In this document: in pieces, positions 16,989 to 26,133 of the stretch
How the letters are laid out: the number at the start of each line of letters is the position of its first letter
Position numbering within the stretch: position 1 is the first letter of the stretch
NCBI GenBank assembly: GCA_964626755.1
Contig: CAZVGO010000013.1
Coordinates: forward strand, 1 to 64,000
Origin: JACDAV01 sp964626755
GTDB lineage: Bacteria > Chloroflexota > Limnocylindria > Limnocylindrales > CSP1-4
Direction: 5' to 3'
DNA: 64,000 nt
The notes under the pieces: generated by a model
What the model saw: the letters and a program-made list of their open reading frames with translations, nothing else
Database searches by the model: none
Told to the model about the DNA's origin: nothing
Made by a program: the position numbers and the translations under genes

Positions 16989-18362
16989 CTACCCGTAGAC
17001 GCCTCGCTGGCGGGCCGGCAGGAGCTCCGCGATCCGGCGCATCAGGCCGGTCGTGGCCGCGGTCTTGGCTTCGCGGCCTCGGAGGCCCGCCGGGACCTCG
17101 TCGGCGAGCCGGAACGGCCGGCCGACCGTCACCGTGACATGGCCCCCCGGCCGCGGCAGCTTCTGGCCCTTCGGCCACACCTTGTCGCTACCGGCAATCC
17201 CGATCGGAACGATCAGGGCCCCGGTCCGCAGCGCGAGCATCGCGACCCCATCCCTGGAGCGCTGGAGCCGGCCATCCGGCGACCGCGTCCCCTCCGGGAA
17301 GACGAACAGGACCTGCCCCTCGTCAAGGATGCGCCGGGCGGTCCGGAACGCCTCGACGTCGGCCGTCGAGCGGTCGACAGGGTGAATGCCGCCGTTGCGG
17401 GCCATCCAGCCGATGATCGGCCAATCGAAGATCTCCTTCTTCGCCAGCCAGTGCATCCGCCGCCCGAGGCTCAGAGTGAGGACCGCCCCGAGGACTACGG
17501 GGTCGGCGTTCGAGGCGTGGTTGGCGGCCAGGATGACTGGCCCCGTTCGGGGGATCGCCGCGAGGTCGCCCTCGACGCGGAGGCGCACGAACGCGGAGAG
17601 CACCACCCGCACGACCCGCGCGAGCAGCATCATCCACCACGCAATGTGGCTCTCGAGCGGCTCGGGGCCGGTCGATGACGCGGTCCGCTCGGCCTTCCGA
17701 ATCGCATCGGTCACCATCGCCACGGTCTGTTCGAACCGGTTCCCGTCGGTCACGAGGATCCGGGCGTCGTCCGCGGGCCGCAGCGGCGCCACCGTCCGGG
17801 TGCTGTCGAGCTCGTCGCGCCGGCGCAGCTCGGCGAGGATCGCCAGACCCTCCGGCCCGGCCGGGTCGATGCCCCGCTCCTCGGCCCGCCGCCGGGCCCG
17901 CTCTTCCGCCGAGGCGCTGAGGAAGACCTTTAGGTCCGCGTCGGGCAAGACGACCGTGCCGATGTCGCGGCCCGCGACGATGATCCGGCCGCCGTCGGCG
18001 ATCGACCGCTGGCGCTCGAGCAGCGCGGCGCGCAGCTCCGGGACGCGCGAATAGGCCGAGACGCGGCGGTCGACTTCCTCGGTGTGGACATCGTCGGTCT
18101 CGTCGATCCCGTCGACGAGGACCCTGGCCAGGCGGCCCTTGTCATCGGGGGCCAGCTCGATCTCCCTGACGAGGCCGACGAGTCGCGCGACGTCGTCCGG
18201 CTCGATCCCCCGCCGGTTGGCGAGCCTCGTGGCAGCCCGGTAGAGCAGGCCCGTGTCCATGAACCGGTACCCGAGCTCGAGCGCGGCCGCCGCGCCGACG
18301 CTCGACTTCCCCGACGAGCCCGGCCCGTCGAGGGCGACGACGAGGCGCGGCTGCTCAGCCAT
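16989..18362 (-). CDS. Fusion of cytidylate kinase and 1-acylglycerol-3-phosphate acyltransferase
   Basis: A 457-residue fusion. Residues 1-225 form cytidylate kinase: P-loop GPGSSGKSS at 13-21, MDTGLLYR at 35-42, and AGRDIGTVVLPDA at 130-142. Residues about 235-457 are a PlsC-type acyltransferase: the NHASNAD active-site motif (His282, Asp287) and FPEGTR at 355-360, with a hydrophobic stretch at 240-260 that could anchor it to the membrane. The reading frame is continuous with no stop between the parts. It overlaps the rluB-like gene by eight bases at the end of the M50-HD-scpA-scpB-rluB operon. The physical link between CMP phosphorylation and phosphatidate synthesis is inferred. Confidence 0.9.
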   Translation of the reverse strand: MAEQPRLVVALDGPGSSGKSSVGAAAALELGYRFMDTGLLYRAATRLANRRGIEPDDVARLVGLVREIELAPDDKGRLARVLVDGIDETDDVHTEEVDRRVSAYSRVPELRAALLERQRSIADGGRIIVAGRDIGTVVLPDADLKVFLSASAEERARRRAEERGIDPAGPEGLAILAELRRRDELDSTRTVAPLRPADDARILVTDGNRFEQTVAMVTDAIRKAERTASSTGPEPLESHIAWWMMLLARVVRVVLSAFVRLRVEGDLAAIPRTGPVILAANHASNADPVVLGAVLTLSLGRRMHWLAKKEIFDWPIIGWMARNGGIHPVDRSTADVEAFRTARRILDEGQVLFVFPEGTRSPDGRLQRSRDGVAMLALRTGALIVPIGIAGSDKVWPKGQKLPRPGGHVTVTVGRPFRLADEVPAGLRGREAKTAATTGLMRRIAELLPARQRGVYG

Positions 18363-19149
18363 CCCGGCGAGGATACCGGCCCCCGCCTCCCGCGAGGCCG
18401 CGGACTTCCTCGGGGCGGAGGCGCCGCACGCGACCGCTCGCCAGGTCGTCGATCCGGAGCGACCCGATCCTGACGCGGACGAGCCGCTCGACGGGCATTC
18501 CGACGGCGCCGAACATCCGGCGGAGCTGGCGCTTCCAGCCCTGGTTGAGGACCGCCCGGTACCACGTGAGGCGATCGGCCGGCGGATCCAGCAGGGCGAG
18601 CAGCCTCTGCGTCTCCGTGGACGTCGCCGCCCGCAGCGGATGGGAGAGCCGGGCGAGACCCTCATCGAGCGGGATCCCGGCGCGCACAGCGGCGACCTGC
18701 GCTTCGTCGAGCGGCATCTTCAGTCCGACCGCGTACTCCCGCTCGACACCGAACCGCGGGTGGAGCACCCGCTCCGCCCACTCCCCGTCGTTCGTCAGGA
18801 GGATCAGTCCCTCCGAGTCCTGGTCGAGCCGCCCGACCGGGTAGAGGCGGGCTCCGTCCGGGACGAGCGCGGTGGGGACGAGGTCGAGAACCGTTCGCTC
18901 GGCATGGCGATCACGGACGGTCGACGTGACGTCGGGCGGCTTGTGGAGCGCGAGGTGGACGTGAGCGGCGGCGCCCGGAATCGGCCGGCCGTCGACCTCG
19001 ATCCGGGCCGTCGCCGGATCGACCCGGTCGCCGATCGCGGCCCGCCGCCCGTCGACCGTCACCCGACCCGCGGCGATCAACTCCTCGCTCCCCCGCCGTG
19101 ACGCGACGCCGGCCGCCGCGAGGACCTTCTGCAGCCGCTCGGGCGGCAT
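18355..19149 (-). CDS. rRNA pseudouridine synthase, RluB/RsuA family
   Basis: A 264-residue enzyme that isomerises a uridine in ribosomal RNA. An S4 domain (RLQKVLAAAGVASRR) is followed by the catalytic motif GRLDQDSEGL carrying the essential aspartate, then the family motif GWKRQLRRM. Whether it acts on 23S (RluB) or 16S (RsuA) RNA is uncertain; its neighbourhood with scpAB favours RluB. The ATG shares one base with the scpB stop (TGATG). Confidence 0.87.
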   Translation of the reverse strand: MPPERLQKVLAAAGVASRRGSEELIAAGRVTVDGRRAAIGDRVDPATARIEVDGRPIPGAAAHVHLALHKPPDVTSTVRDRHAERTVLDLVPTALVPDGARLYPVGRLDQDSEGLILLTNDGEWAERVLHPRFGVEREYAVGLKMPLDEAQVAAVRAGIPLDEGLARLSHPLRAATSTETQRLLALLDPPADRLTWYRAVLNQGWKRQLRRMFGAVGMPVERLVRVRIGSLRIDDLASGRVRRLRPEEVRGLAGGGGRYPRRDG

Positions 19150-19814
19150 CAGTCGATGCCGCCGCCCGGCTCGTCCCCGGCTTCGCCGCCGGCTCGGACG
19201 CCGGTCGTGGGCGCGAGCGCGTCGCCCCCCTCCTCCGCGAGCCGGGCCGCGACATCCACGTCGAGCGGCGGCAGCTCGTCGAGGCTCGTGAGCCCGAACC
19301 GCTCGAGGAACTCGAAGCCGGTGCCGTAGAGGAACGGCCGGCCCGGCCCCTCGGCTCGGCCGAGCTCGACGATGAGCCGGCGGTGGAGCAGCGTCCGGAT
19401 CGTGTAGTCGGAGTCGACGCCCCGGATCCGCTCGACCGCCGACCTCGTGACGGGCTGCCGGTAGGCGACGATCGCCGCGGTCTCGAGCGCCGCCGGCGAC
19501 AACCGCACTGCATCCGCGCCGACGTAGCGTGCGACGAGGGCGCCGCCCGCCGGGGCGGTCACGAGCTCGACCCGGTCGCCCGACGCCACGAGCCTGATCC
19601 CCCGCTCGCGAAGGCTGATCTCCAGGTCGCCGAGCATCGCGTCGACGGTCGCCCGGTCGACGCCCGCGAGCGCCGCGATCTCGCGCCGGCTGAGCGGCCG
19701 CTCGGCGACGAAGAGGAGCCCTTCGAGGGCGGCCTCGGTCAGCTCCCCGGGCGCGGTGTCCGCCGGGGGTTGGGACTCCCGCGGCTCGGTTCCGTTCGTC
19801 TCCATCTCGCTCAT
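19149..19814 (-). CDS. scpB: Segregation and condensation protein B
   Basis: ScpB binds the kleisin ScpA and stabilises the SMC condensin complex that organises the chromosome. The 221-residue protein has two winged-helix regions; the hallmark motifs are EGLLFVAERPLS near the N-terminus, ALETAAIVAYRQPVTR in the middle, and a GRPFLYGTG motif near residue 160. Acidic and glycine-rich ends are not part of the fold. It overlaps scpA by four bases (ATGA). No smc gene is in the window. Confidence 0.92.
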   Translation of the reverse strand: MSEMETNGTEPRESQPPADTAPGELTEAALEGLLFVAERPLSRREIAALAGVDRATVDAMLGDLEISLRERGIRLVASGDRVELVTAPAGGALVARYVGADAVRLSPAALETAAIVAYRQPVTRSAVERIRGVDSDYTIRTLLHRRLIVELGRAEGPGRPFLYGTGFEFLERFGLTSLDELPPLDVDVAARLAEEGGDALAPTTGVRAGGEAGDEPGGGID

Positions 19815-20668
19815 GAGAACGACTCCAGCGACTCGTCGATGGGTTCGTCCGTCGCGCCGTCACCGGGGATGCCGGCCGCCGCCCGCTCCTCGGGAGTCAC
19901 GTTGCGGGCGACGATCGGGCCCCACGGCTCGGCCTGTTCGACGACGATCTCGTGCCGCTTCACGAGCTCGAGCATCGCGAGGAACGTCACCGCGACCACG
20001 ACCCGATCACGGACGCCCCGGAGGAGCTCCTGGAGCACAACCGCGTCCGCGTCACCCAGGGCGGACCGGATGACCGCCGCCCGCTCCGCCAGCGTGATGA
20101 CCCGCCCGACGACCTCGGGCGGCGGCTCCGGCGGCGGGGCGATCCGGGCCAGCCCATCGAGCGCCAGCCCGAGGAGGGCCGGATCGAGCGGCGGGCCCTC
20201 GACCGGTCGAGCCCCCGCGAGTGCCGCCGCCTGGGCGACGGACGGCTCGCGGCGGAACAGGCCCACCCGGCGGACCGCCTCCGCCTGGAGGCGCGCGCCG
20301 GCGTCGCGGTACGCCTTGTAGAGGAGCAGCCGCGCCCGGAGCTCCGCCTCCGGGTCGAGGCCCTCGTCGAGGGCCCCTGCGGCGGCCTGCGGCTGGCGCG
20401 GCAGCATCGCCCGGCTCTTGATGAGGATCAGCTGGCTGGCGATCGCGACGAACGAGCTGACGTTGCCGATCCGGTCGCCGTCGAGGCCGGCGAGCGCGTC
20501 GAGATAGGCGTCCGCCACGGCCCCGAGCGGGACCGTCAGCACGTCCATCTCGCGCGCCTCGATGAGCGAGAGCAGGAGCGCGAGCGGCCCTTCGAACGAC
20601 TCGATCTGGACCCGGGTCGCCGCCTCGGGCCGGCGTCCCTCTCCGAAAACGACGGCTGGCATGACCAT
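19811..20668 (-). CDS. scpA: Segregation and condensation protein A (kleisin)
   Basis: The kleisin subunit of the SMC-ScpAB condensin. Its N-terminal SMC-binding part contains FEGPLALLLSLIEAREMDV, and the ASQLILIKSRAMLP segment is typical; the C-terminal winged helix includes FLAMLELVKR near residue 235. The 285-residue length fits the family. The ATG lies three bases after the stop of the HD gene. Two ATGs (20668 and 20662) are possible starts and no ribosome site decides between them. Confidence 0.92.
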   Translation of the reverse strand: MVMPAVVFGEGRRPEAATRVQIESFEGPLALLLSLIEAREMDVLTVPLGAVADAYLDALAGLDGDRIGNVSSFVAIASQLILIKSRAMLPRQPQAAAGALDEGLDPEAELRARLLLYKAYRDAGARLQAEAVRRVGLFRREPSVAQAAALAGARPVEGPPLDPALLGLALDGLARIAPPPEPPPEVVGRVITLAERAAVIRSALGDADAVVLQELLRGVRDRVVVAVTFLAMLELVKRHEIVVEQAEPWGPIVARNVTPEERAAAGIPGDGATDEPIDESLESFS

Positions 20669-20671
20669 CGT

Positions 20672-21172
20672 CTAGTTCGCCTCGTCGGCGAGGCGGAGAA
20701 GCTCGCCGAACTCGGGGTCGACCGGCTCTTCCTGGTGGCGGATCAGCTCGACGGTCCGCGCGCCGCAGCCCGCCGCCGCGGCGAGGGCCGCCGAGCGCTC
20801 GGCGTGGTCGTGCAGGCGGTCGAGCGGCACGCGGAACCCGGGCACAAGCGCTGCCACTCGCCAGATCCAGGCACCGTACGCCTGGCCGAGAGAGAACGCG
20901 ACCCGTGGCCAGACCCCGGTCCCCCCCTTGCCGGCGTCGTGGAGGAGTCCCGCGAGGAGGACCTCAGGATCGTCGATCCCCCCCTCCCGGAGCGCCGCCG
21001 CGACGTCGAGCCCGTGACGCCGGTCGGCGACGTGCATCGCGTCGAACAGGCGCTGCTGGGCCGGCGACAGCCAGCCTTCAAGCGCCGACCTCTCCGTTGC
21101 GCTCACCCGCGCCCGGAGATGGCCGGCGAACCGGCGGGCCTTATGCCCCCACCAGGAAGCGGAAGATCGCAT
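20672..21172 (-). CDS. HD-domain protein (putative phosphohydrolase)
   Basis: A 166-residue protein. The HD motif is in LLAGLLHDAGKG (about residue 78), with an earlier histidine near residue 46 and later HDHAERSAALA and HQEEP histidines that could complete the metal site. No second domain is present. It starts inside the last 32 bases of the M50 gene, showing tight coupling; the start is not certain. Substrate unknown; the family includes nucleotide phosphohydrolases. Confidence 0.75.
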   Translation of the reverse strand: MRSSASWWGHKARRFAGHLRARVSATERSALEGWLSPAQQRLFDAMHVADRRHGLDVAAALREGGIDDPEVLLAGLLHDAGKGGTGVWPRVAFSLGQAYGAWIWRVAALVPGFRVPLDRLHDHAERSAALAAAAGCGARTVELIRHQEEPVDPEFGELLRLADEAN

Positions 21173-21800
21173 CGATGATCGGAAAGATGATTCGGGCCCC
21201 GATCGAGTCGCCGGGCGGGAAGAAGAACAAGAGGATCAGGACGATGAAACCGTACTGCTCGAGAATCGGGCGCCATTGCCACACGAGCCGCGGATTGAGG
21301 AACGCGAACAGAACCTTCGACCCGTCCAGCGGCGGAATCGGAACGAGGTTGAACAGCATGAGGATGAGGTTCAGCTGGACGAAGATGATAAGGATCGGGA
21401 AGAACAGACCCACCTGGTCGACGAGCTCAGGGTGGTCGAGGATGTAGCGCAACGGGAGCGCGGCGGCCGCGGCGAGCACGAGGTTCGAGGCCGGGCCGGC
21501 GAACGCCACGATCGCCTCGCCGTACCGGCCGTTCCGGAGGTTCACCGGGTTCACCGGCGTCGGCTTCGCCCAGCCGAAGCCGAAATTCCCGCCGGAGGCA
21601 AGGACCGAAACGGCGAGGATGATGCCGCCGATCGGGTCGAAATGGACGATCGGGTTGAGCGTCAGCCGCCCGAACAGCTTGGCGGTCCCGTCACCCAGGC
21701 GGAACGCGGTAAGCGCATGGGCGAACTCGTGAATCGGGAACGCGACCAGCAGCATGATCGCGACGACGATGACCGCGGCGATCAGATCCGAGGAGGGCAC
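21141..21800 (-). CDS. Site-2 (M50B) zinc metalloprotease, YwhC type
   Basis: A 219-residue membrane protease without extra domains. HEFAH near residue 24 and NLVPIPPLDGS near residue 153 provide the zinc ligands; hydrophobic segments flank both. It belongs to the small M50 group found across Firmicutes, Actinobacteria and Chloroflexota; a specific substrate is not known. GTG at 21800 has a weak GAGG site about seven bases upstream and a possible -10 some 40 bases away. It opens the six-gene operon that ends with the cmk-plsC fusion. Confidence 0.88.
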   Translation of the reverse strand: MPSSDLIAAVIVVAIMLLVAFPIHEFAHALTAFRLGDGTAKLFGRLTLNPIVHFDPIGGIILAVSVLASGGNFGFGWAKPTPVNPVNLRNGRYGEAIVAFAGPASNLVLAAAAALPLRYILDHPELVDQVGLFFPILIIFVQLNLILMLFNLVPIPPLDGSKVLFAFLNPRLVWQWRPILEQYGFIVLILLFFFPPGDSIGARIIFPIIDAIFRFLVGA

Positions 21801-21859
21801 GCAGACCTCAGGGTTCGGGTCGGGACGGAGCCTATCGTAGCGCCGGGCTCAGAGCCGGG

Positions 21860-22561
21860 TCAGAGGCGGGCCAGGAGCTGCGCCTTCTTCGCCTCGTACT
21901 CCTCGGGGCTGATCGCATTGCGGTCCCGCAAGTCCGCGAGGCTCGCCAGCGCGCGGGTCACCTCGTCCGAGCTCATCTCACGAGGCGGAGGGGCGGGGGC
22001 GGCCGGCGGCGGCATCGCCACTCCACCCCGGAGCGGCGGGCCCGGCAGCGGCCGGTTGTAGTCGCCTTCGAGGTCGTGCTTCTGGTTGAGCATCTCGCGC
22101 TTGAAGCGCGGCGCCGCGTTGAGCATCCGGTACTCGTCGATCGCGACGTCCGCCGCGGTGAGGATGTCGAGGTCGCCGTAGTTGAAGAGCCGGCCCCACA
22201 GGTCCTGGGTGAGGACCGCGTCGTTGATCTTCTCGAGCGAGCTGTCAGCGGAACGCTTGTTGATGATGCCCTCGACCTTCACGACCCGGCGGTTCGTGAC
22301 GAGGTAGTCCTGCGACACCCACGTCCAGTAGATCTTCACGAGCCAGAGGAGCGAGATGACGAAGCCACCCAGGACGACGTAGCCGATGATCGTCCGAACC
22401 TGGCCGTCATTCATCGTCGTGCTGAAGACGAGCAGGGCGAGGCTCGCGATGAACAGGAGCCATGGCCAGCGGGCCTCGATGATCGTGGCCAGCGGGTGCT
22501 GACGCGTCCGGAGGACGACCTCCTCGCCCTCGGACAGCAGCGAGTCGGCGTAGCGTGTCAT
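21860..22561 (-). CDS. Membrane PH-domain (bPH2) protein with SHOCT tail
   Basis: A 233-residue protein. Two membrane segments (about 30-50 and 60-80) precede a bacterial PH domain of the YdbS type: the TNRRVVKVEG motif and the DAVLTQDLWGRLFNYGDLDI block are clear. After a Pro-rich linker (about 165-195) the C-terminus is a SHOCT domain, ending in EEYEAKKAQLL. Such proteins sit in the membrane and may assemble envelope complexes; no activity is known. It lies 17 bases downstream of the xerD-like gene, with GGGAG before its ATG. Confidence 0.82.
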   Translation of the reverse strand: MTRYADSLLSEGEEVVLRTRQHPLATIIEARWPWLLFIASLALLVFSTTMNDGQVRTIIGYVVLGGFVISLLWLVKIYWTWVSQDYLVTNRRVVKVEGIINKRSADSSLEKINDAVLTQDLWGRLFNYGDLDILTAADVAIDEYRMLNAAPRFKREMLNQKHDLEGDYNRPLPGPPLRGGVAMPPPAAPAPPPREMSSDEVTRALASLADLRDRNAISPEEYEAKKAQLLARL

Positions 22562-22577
22562 CCCTGGTCGCTCCCTC

Positions 22578-23540
22578 TCAAGCTCGCGGGTGGGCGCGGG
22601 CGTAGACCGCTCGGATCCGCTCCCCCGTCAGGTGGGTGTACAGCTGGGTCGTGCTGATACTCGCATGACCGAGCAACTCCTGGACGATCCGCAGGTCGGC
22701 ACCGCCCTCGAGCAGGTGGGTCGCGAACGAGTGACGGAGGGTGTGGGGGCTGACCCGATCGGCCAGTCCGGCCCGGCGGGCCGCGGCCTTGACCGTCCCC
22801 CAGCCCTGCTGTCGCGCGAGCCGCCGGCCGCGGTCGCCGAGGAACAGTGGACCGCCGCGGGACGGCGCCACGTGACCCACCTTCAGGAGCTCCGGCCGCC
22901 CATCCCCGATCCAGCGGCCCAGCCAGTCGACGGCCACCTCGCCGACGGGGACGAGCCGCTCGCGATCGCCCTTGCCGATGACCCGCACCGTGCCCTCGTC
23001 GAGGGACAGGTCCTCCCGGTCGAGCCGGAGCGCCTCGGAGATCCGCAGCCCGGAGGCGTAGAGCAGCTCGAGCAACGCCCGGGCGCGGAGCGCTCCGGCC
23101 GGGGCGATCTCGGGACCGGCCGCGGCCTCGAGCAGGCGCTCGACTTCCTCGACGGTCAGCGTCTCCGGCAGGAGCCGCGTCTGCCGCGGCAGGTCGAGCC
23201 GGGCGGCGACGTCGACCTCGATGAGGCCCTCGCCGTAGGCGAACCGGTAGAGGCCGCGGATCGACGCCGCGCGGCGGCGGAGGCTCGTCGGGGCGAGGCC
23301 CGGCGCGGCCCGCGAGCCGCGCTTCGTCCGTTCGCCGAGGTACCGCACGGCCGTCTCCGGGGACGCCGCCCAGTCCGCGTCGTCTGCGCTCTCCGCGCCG
23401 CGCCCGATCGCCGAACCGAAGTCGCGGAGGTCCGCGGCATACGCCCGGATCGTGGCCGGGGCGAGCCCGCGCTCGACGCGCAAGAACATCAGGTACTCGT
23501 CCACCGCCCGCTCGAACGGAACCCGCGTCGCGATCGCCAT
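22578..23540 (-). CDS. xerD: Tyrosine recombinase, XerD type
   Basis: A 320-residue tyrosine recombinase for chromosome dimer resolution. The N-terminal SAM-like core-binding domain covers residues about 1-105, and the catalytic domain has all six expected residues: Arg in LRISEALRL, Lys in GKGDRERLVP, His-x-x-Arg in HTLRHSF, His in LLGHASI and the nucleophile Tyr in LYTH. Xer rather than integrase is indicated by the housekeeping neighbours (recN, nadK) and the lack of any mobile signature. ATG at 23540 is five bases after the recN stop. Confidence 0.9.
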   Translation of the reverse strand: MAIATRVPFERAVDEYLMFLRVERGLAPATIRAYAADLRDFGSAIGRGAESADDADWAASPETAVRYLGERTKRGSRAAPGLAPTSLRRRAASIRGLYRFAYGEGLIEVDVAARLDLPRQTRLLPETLTVEEVERLLEAAAGPEIAPAGALRARALLELLYASGLRISEALRLDREDLSLDEGTVRVIGKGDRERLVPVGEVAVDWLGRWIGDGRPELLKVGHVAPSRGGPLFLGDRGRRLARQQGWGTVKAAARRAGLADRVSPHTLRHSFATHLLEGGADLRIVQELLGHASISTTQLYTHLTGERIRAVYARAHPRA

Positions 23541-23545
23541 GCCGA

Positions 23546-25291
23546 TCAGCCCGAGGCGAGCAGCTCGCCGCGCCAGCCCTCGGCCCGGTCGAGCAGCTCT
23601 CGCGCCGACGCGAGTGCCGCCGTGCCGCCACTCCCGCCGAGCATCTGGGCGAGCTCGACGATCCGGCCCTCGTGGTCGAGCGCCCGGACCTCCGTCACCG
23701 TCCGGCCGTCGCGCTCCCGCTTGGAGATCTGGAAGTGGGCGTCCGCGTACGCCGCGATCTGGGGCAGGTGGGTCACGCACAGGACCTGGTGGCGCCGGGC
23801 GAGCGCCCACAGGCTCCGCCCGACCGGATCCGCGCTCCGCCCGCCGATCCCCGTGTCGACCTCGTCGAACACCAGCGTCGGCGTGTCGTCCGCGGTCGCG
23901 AGCACCTGCTTGATCGCGAGCGCCACCCGCGACAGCTCGCCGCCGGACGCGATCTTCGCCAGCGGCCGGGGCGGCTCGCCGGGGTTCGGCGCGAGGCGGT
24001 ACACGACCTCATCGATCCCCGACGCGTCGAAGACGACGGCGTCCCCGTCGATCTCGACGGCCGGCTCGTCCTTGCCGGCCGGCCGCCGCCCGAGGCCCAC
24101 CTCGAACACCCCGGCCGGGAAGCCGAGCTCGACGAGGAGCGCCCCAACAGCCTCTGCGAGCTCGTTCGCGGCCGCGCGACGTCGCTCCGACAACGCAGCG
24201 CCGGCCGCGGCCACCTCCGCCAGGAGCGCGGCGTCATCCGCCTGCCTGCGGGCCCGCTCCCCATCGAGCCCGCGAAGACGCTCACCCTCCGCGGCAGCGT
24301 TCTCGCCGTGGGCGATGACGGCCGTCTCGTCGTCGCCGTAACGCCGCTCGAGCCCGTAGATCAGCGACAGCCGTTCCTCGAGGCGGGCGAGCGCGGCCGG
24401 GTCGTGATCGACGCCATCGGCAAGGGCGCGGACCTCGGCGGCGACATCGGCGAGCTCCGCCTCGAGGCCGGACAGGCGCTCGGCGATCGGCTCGAAGCGC
24501 GGGTCGACCCGGGCGAGTGACCGCGCCTCGCGCAGGGCGAGCGCCGTGACGTCCCGCGCTCCCCCACCCTCGCCGGTGAGCGCCTCGGCCAGGGTCGCGC
24601 TGCCGCGCGCGATCGCCTCGCCGTGCTGGGCCGCCGCCAGCCTCGTCCGGATCTCCGCCGCCTCTCCCTCGCGCAGGCGGGCCGCGGCGATCTCCGCCGC
24701 CTCGTGCTCGAGCAGCTCGAGCCGTCGGGCGAGCTCGCGCGGATCGAGCGACAGCTCGGCGAGCGCGGCGCGGTTCGAGCGCCAGCGCTCGACGGCGTCG
24801 GCCATCGTCGCGCGGGCTTCCTCGTGGCCGCCGAACGCGTCGAGCAGGTCGCGCTGCCAGCGCTCGTCGAGCAGCCGTTGCTGCTCGTGCTGCCCGTGGA
24901 TCTCGACGAGCGGCCCGGTCGTCTCGGCCAGTCGCGCGGCCGTCACGGTCTGGTCGTCGAGCCGGGCCGTCGACCGTCCCGACGAGGCCACCTCGCGGAT
25001 CGCGATGAGGGGTTCCGGCAGCCGGTCGAACAGGGCCTCGACGCGCGCGGCGTCCGCTCCGTGGCGAACGAGGGTCGTGTCCGCGCGCGCCCCGAGCGCC
25101 AGCCCGAGCGCGTCGATCAGCAGGCTCTTGCCGGCGCCGGTCTCCCCGGTCAGGACATTGAGGCCGGGGCCAAGCTCGAGCCGGAGCCGATCGATGAGCG
25201 CAAGGTCCGTGACGGCGAGCTCGAGCAGCCGCCCGGGACCGACCGCCTCGGCCGCGGCCACGCCGATCTCCGCCGCGGTTGCCTCGCTCAC
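23546..25291 (-). CDS. recN: DNA repair protein RecN
   Basis: RecN is an SMC-like ATPase acting early in double-strand break repair. Walker A is GETGAGKSL (about residue 48), the signature motif ASGGELSRVALA and Walker B TLVFDEVDTGIGG lie near residues 460-490. Two coiled-coil arms occupy about 145-355 on either side of a central tip. The 581-residue length is normal. Its ATG overlaps the nadK stop by four bases. Confidence 0.93.
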   Translation of the reverse strand: MSEATAAEIGVAAAEAVGPGRLLELAVTDLALIDRLRLELGPGLNVLTGETGAGKSLLIDALGLALGARADTTLVRHGADAARVEALFDRLPEPLIAIREVASSGRSTARLDDQTVTAARLAETTGPLVEIHGQHEQQRLLDERWQRDLLDAFGGHEEARATMADAVERWRSNRAALAELSLDPRELARRLELLEHEAAEIAAARLREGEAAEIRTRLAAAQHGEAIARGSATLAEALTGEGGGARDVTALALREARSLARVDPRFEPIAERLSGLEAELADVAAEVRALADGVDHDPAALARLEERLSLIYGLERRYGDDETAVIAHGENAAAEGERLRGLDGERARRQADDAALLAEVAAAGAALSERRRAAANELAEAVGALLVELGFPAGVFEVGLGRRPAGKDEPAVEIDGDAVVFDASGIDEVVYRLAPNPGEPPRPLAKIASGGELSRVALAIKQVLATADDTPTLVFDEVDTGIGGRSADPVGRSLWALARRHQVLCVTHLPQIAAYADAHFQISKRERDGRTVTEVRALDHEGRIVELAQMLGGSGGTAALASARELLDRAEGWRGELLASG

Positions 25292-26133
25292 GACGGCAGC
25301 AGCTCCACCTTCGTCCGGACGAGGTCCCAGAACGGCTGCGAGCCGCGCGGCTCGACGAGCCGGATCGGGCGCTCCGCCGCCCGGACCTCGACGACGTCGC
25401 CGACGGCGATCGGGAGGTCCTCGCGCCCGTCGACGCTGACGAGCGCCTCGTGAGCGTCAACGACCCGGCATCGGACGGTCTGGTCCGGGCCCACGACGAC
25501 CGACCTGATCGCCGACAGGTACCCGGCGATCGGGGTGACGACGAGGTTCCGGGCGACGGGGTCGACGATCGGTCCGCCGGCCGAGAACGAGTAGCCGGTC
25601 GAGCCGGTCGGGCTCGCCACGATGAGCCCGTCGGCGACGAAGGTCGCGAGGTGGGAACGATCGATCGTCACGTCGAGCCGGCACACGCGGGCGAGTGAGC
25701 CGCGGGCGACGACGACGTCGTTGAGCGCGTAGTGGTCGAACTCGCCGCCGGTTCGGCCGCCCGGCAGGATCCGGGCCTGGAGCGTCATCCGCTCGTGGAT
25801 CTTGAACTCGCCGGCGACGAGCTGGGCGAGGATCCCTTCGAGCTCGTTCGCCTCAACCTTCGAGAGGAAGCCGACCTTGCCGAGGTTCACCCCGAGGATC
25901 GGCACGTCCACCTCGGCGACGGCCCGCGCTGCGCGGAGGAACGTCCCGTCGCCCCCGAGCACGACGAGGATGTCCGTCGTCGGCAGCTGCTCGAGCAGCG
26001 AGGCCAGCTCCTCGGAAGGCGCCGCCCAGTGATCGACGCCGCGGATCCGGCACCACCCGGCGGCCCGCTCGCGGAGCTCGACCGCGGCATCGTTCGTCGG
26101 GTTGTACGCGAACCCGAGGCGCTTCGCGGTCAT
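25288..26133 (-). CDS. nadK: NAD kinase
   Basis: Phosphorylates NAD to NADP. The catalytic GGDGT motif is at about residue 60, the NE/D region appears as NLGKVGFL and the SPTGSTGY glycine-rich motif follows near residue 172. The 281-residue protein is of standard length. It overlaps the tlyA stop by four bases (ATGA) and recN by four. tlyA-nadK-recN is a widely conserved bacterial gene order. Confidence 0.94.
   Translation of the reverse strand: MTAKRLGFAYNPTNDAAVELRERAAGWCRIRGVDHWAAPSEELASLLEQLPTTDILVVLGGDGTFLRAARAVAEVDVPILGVNLGKVGFLSKVEANELEGILAQLVAGEFKIHERMTLQARILPGGRTGGEFDHYALNDVVVARGSLARVCRLDVTIDRSHLATFVADGLIVASPTGSTGYSFSAGGPIVDPVARNLVVTPIAGYLSAIRSVVVGPDQTVRCRVVDAHEALVSVDGREDLPIAVGDVVEVRAAERPIRLVEPRGSQPFWDLVRTKVELLPS

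Noticed and set aside
22578..23540. Phage integrase
   Set aside because: The gene sits in a tlyA-nadK-recN housekeeping operon with no attachment site or phage gene, so Xer is the better call.
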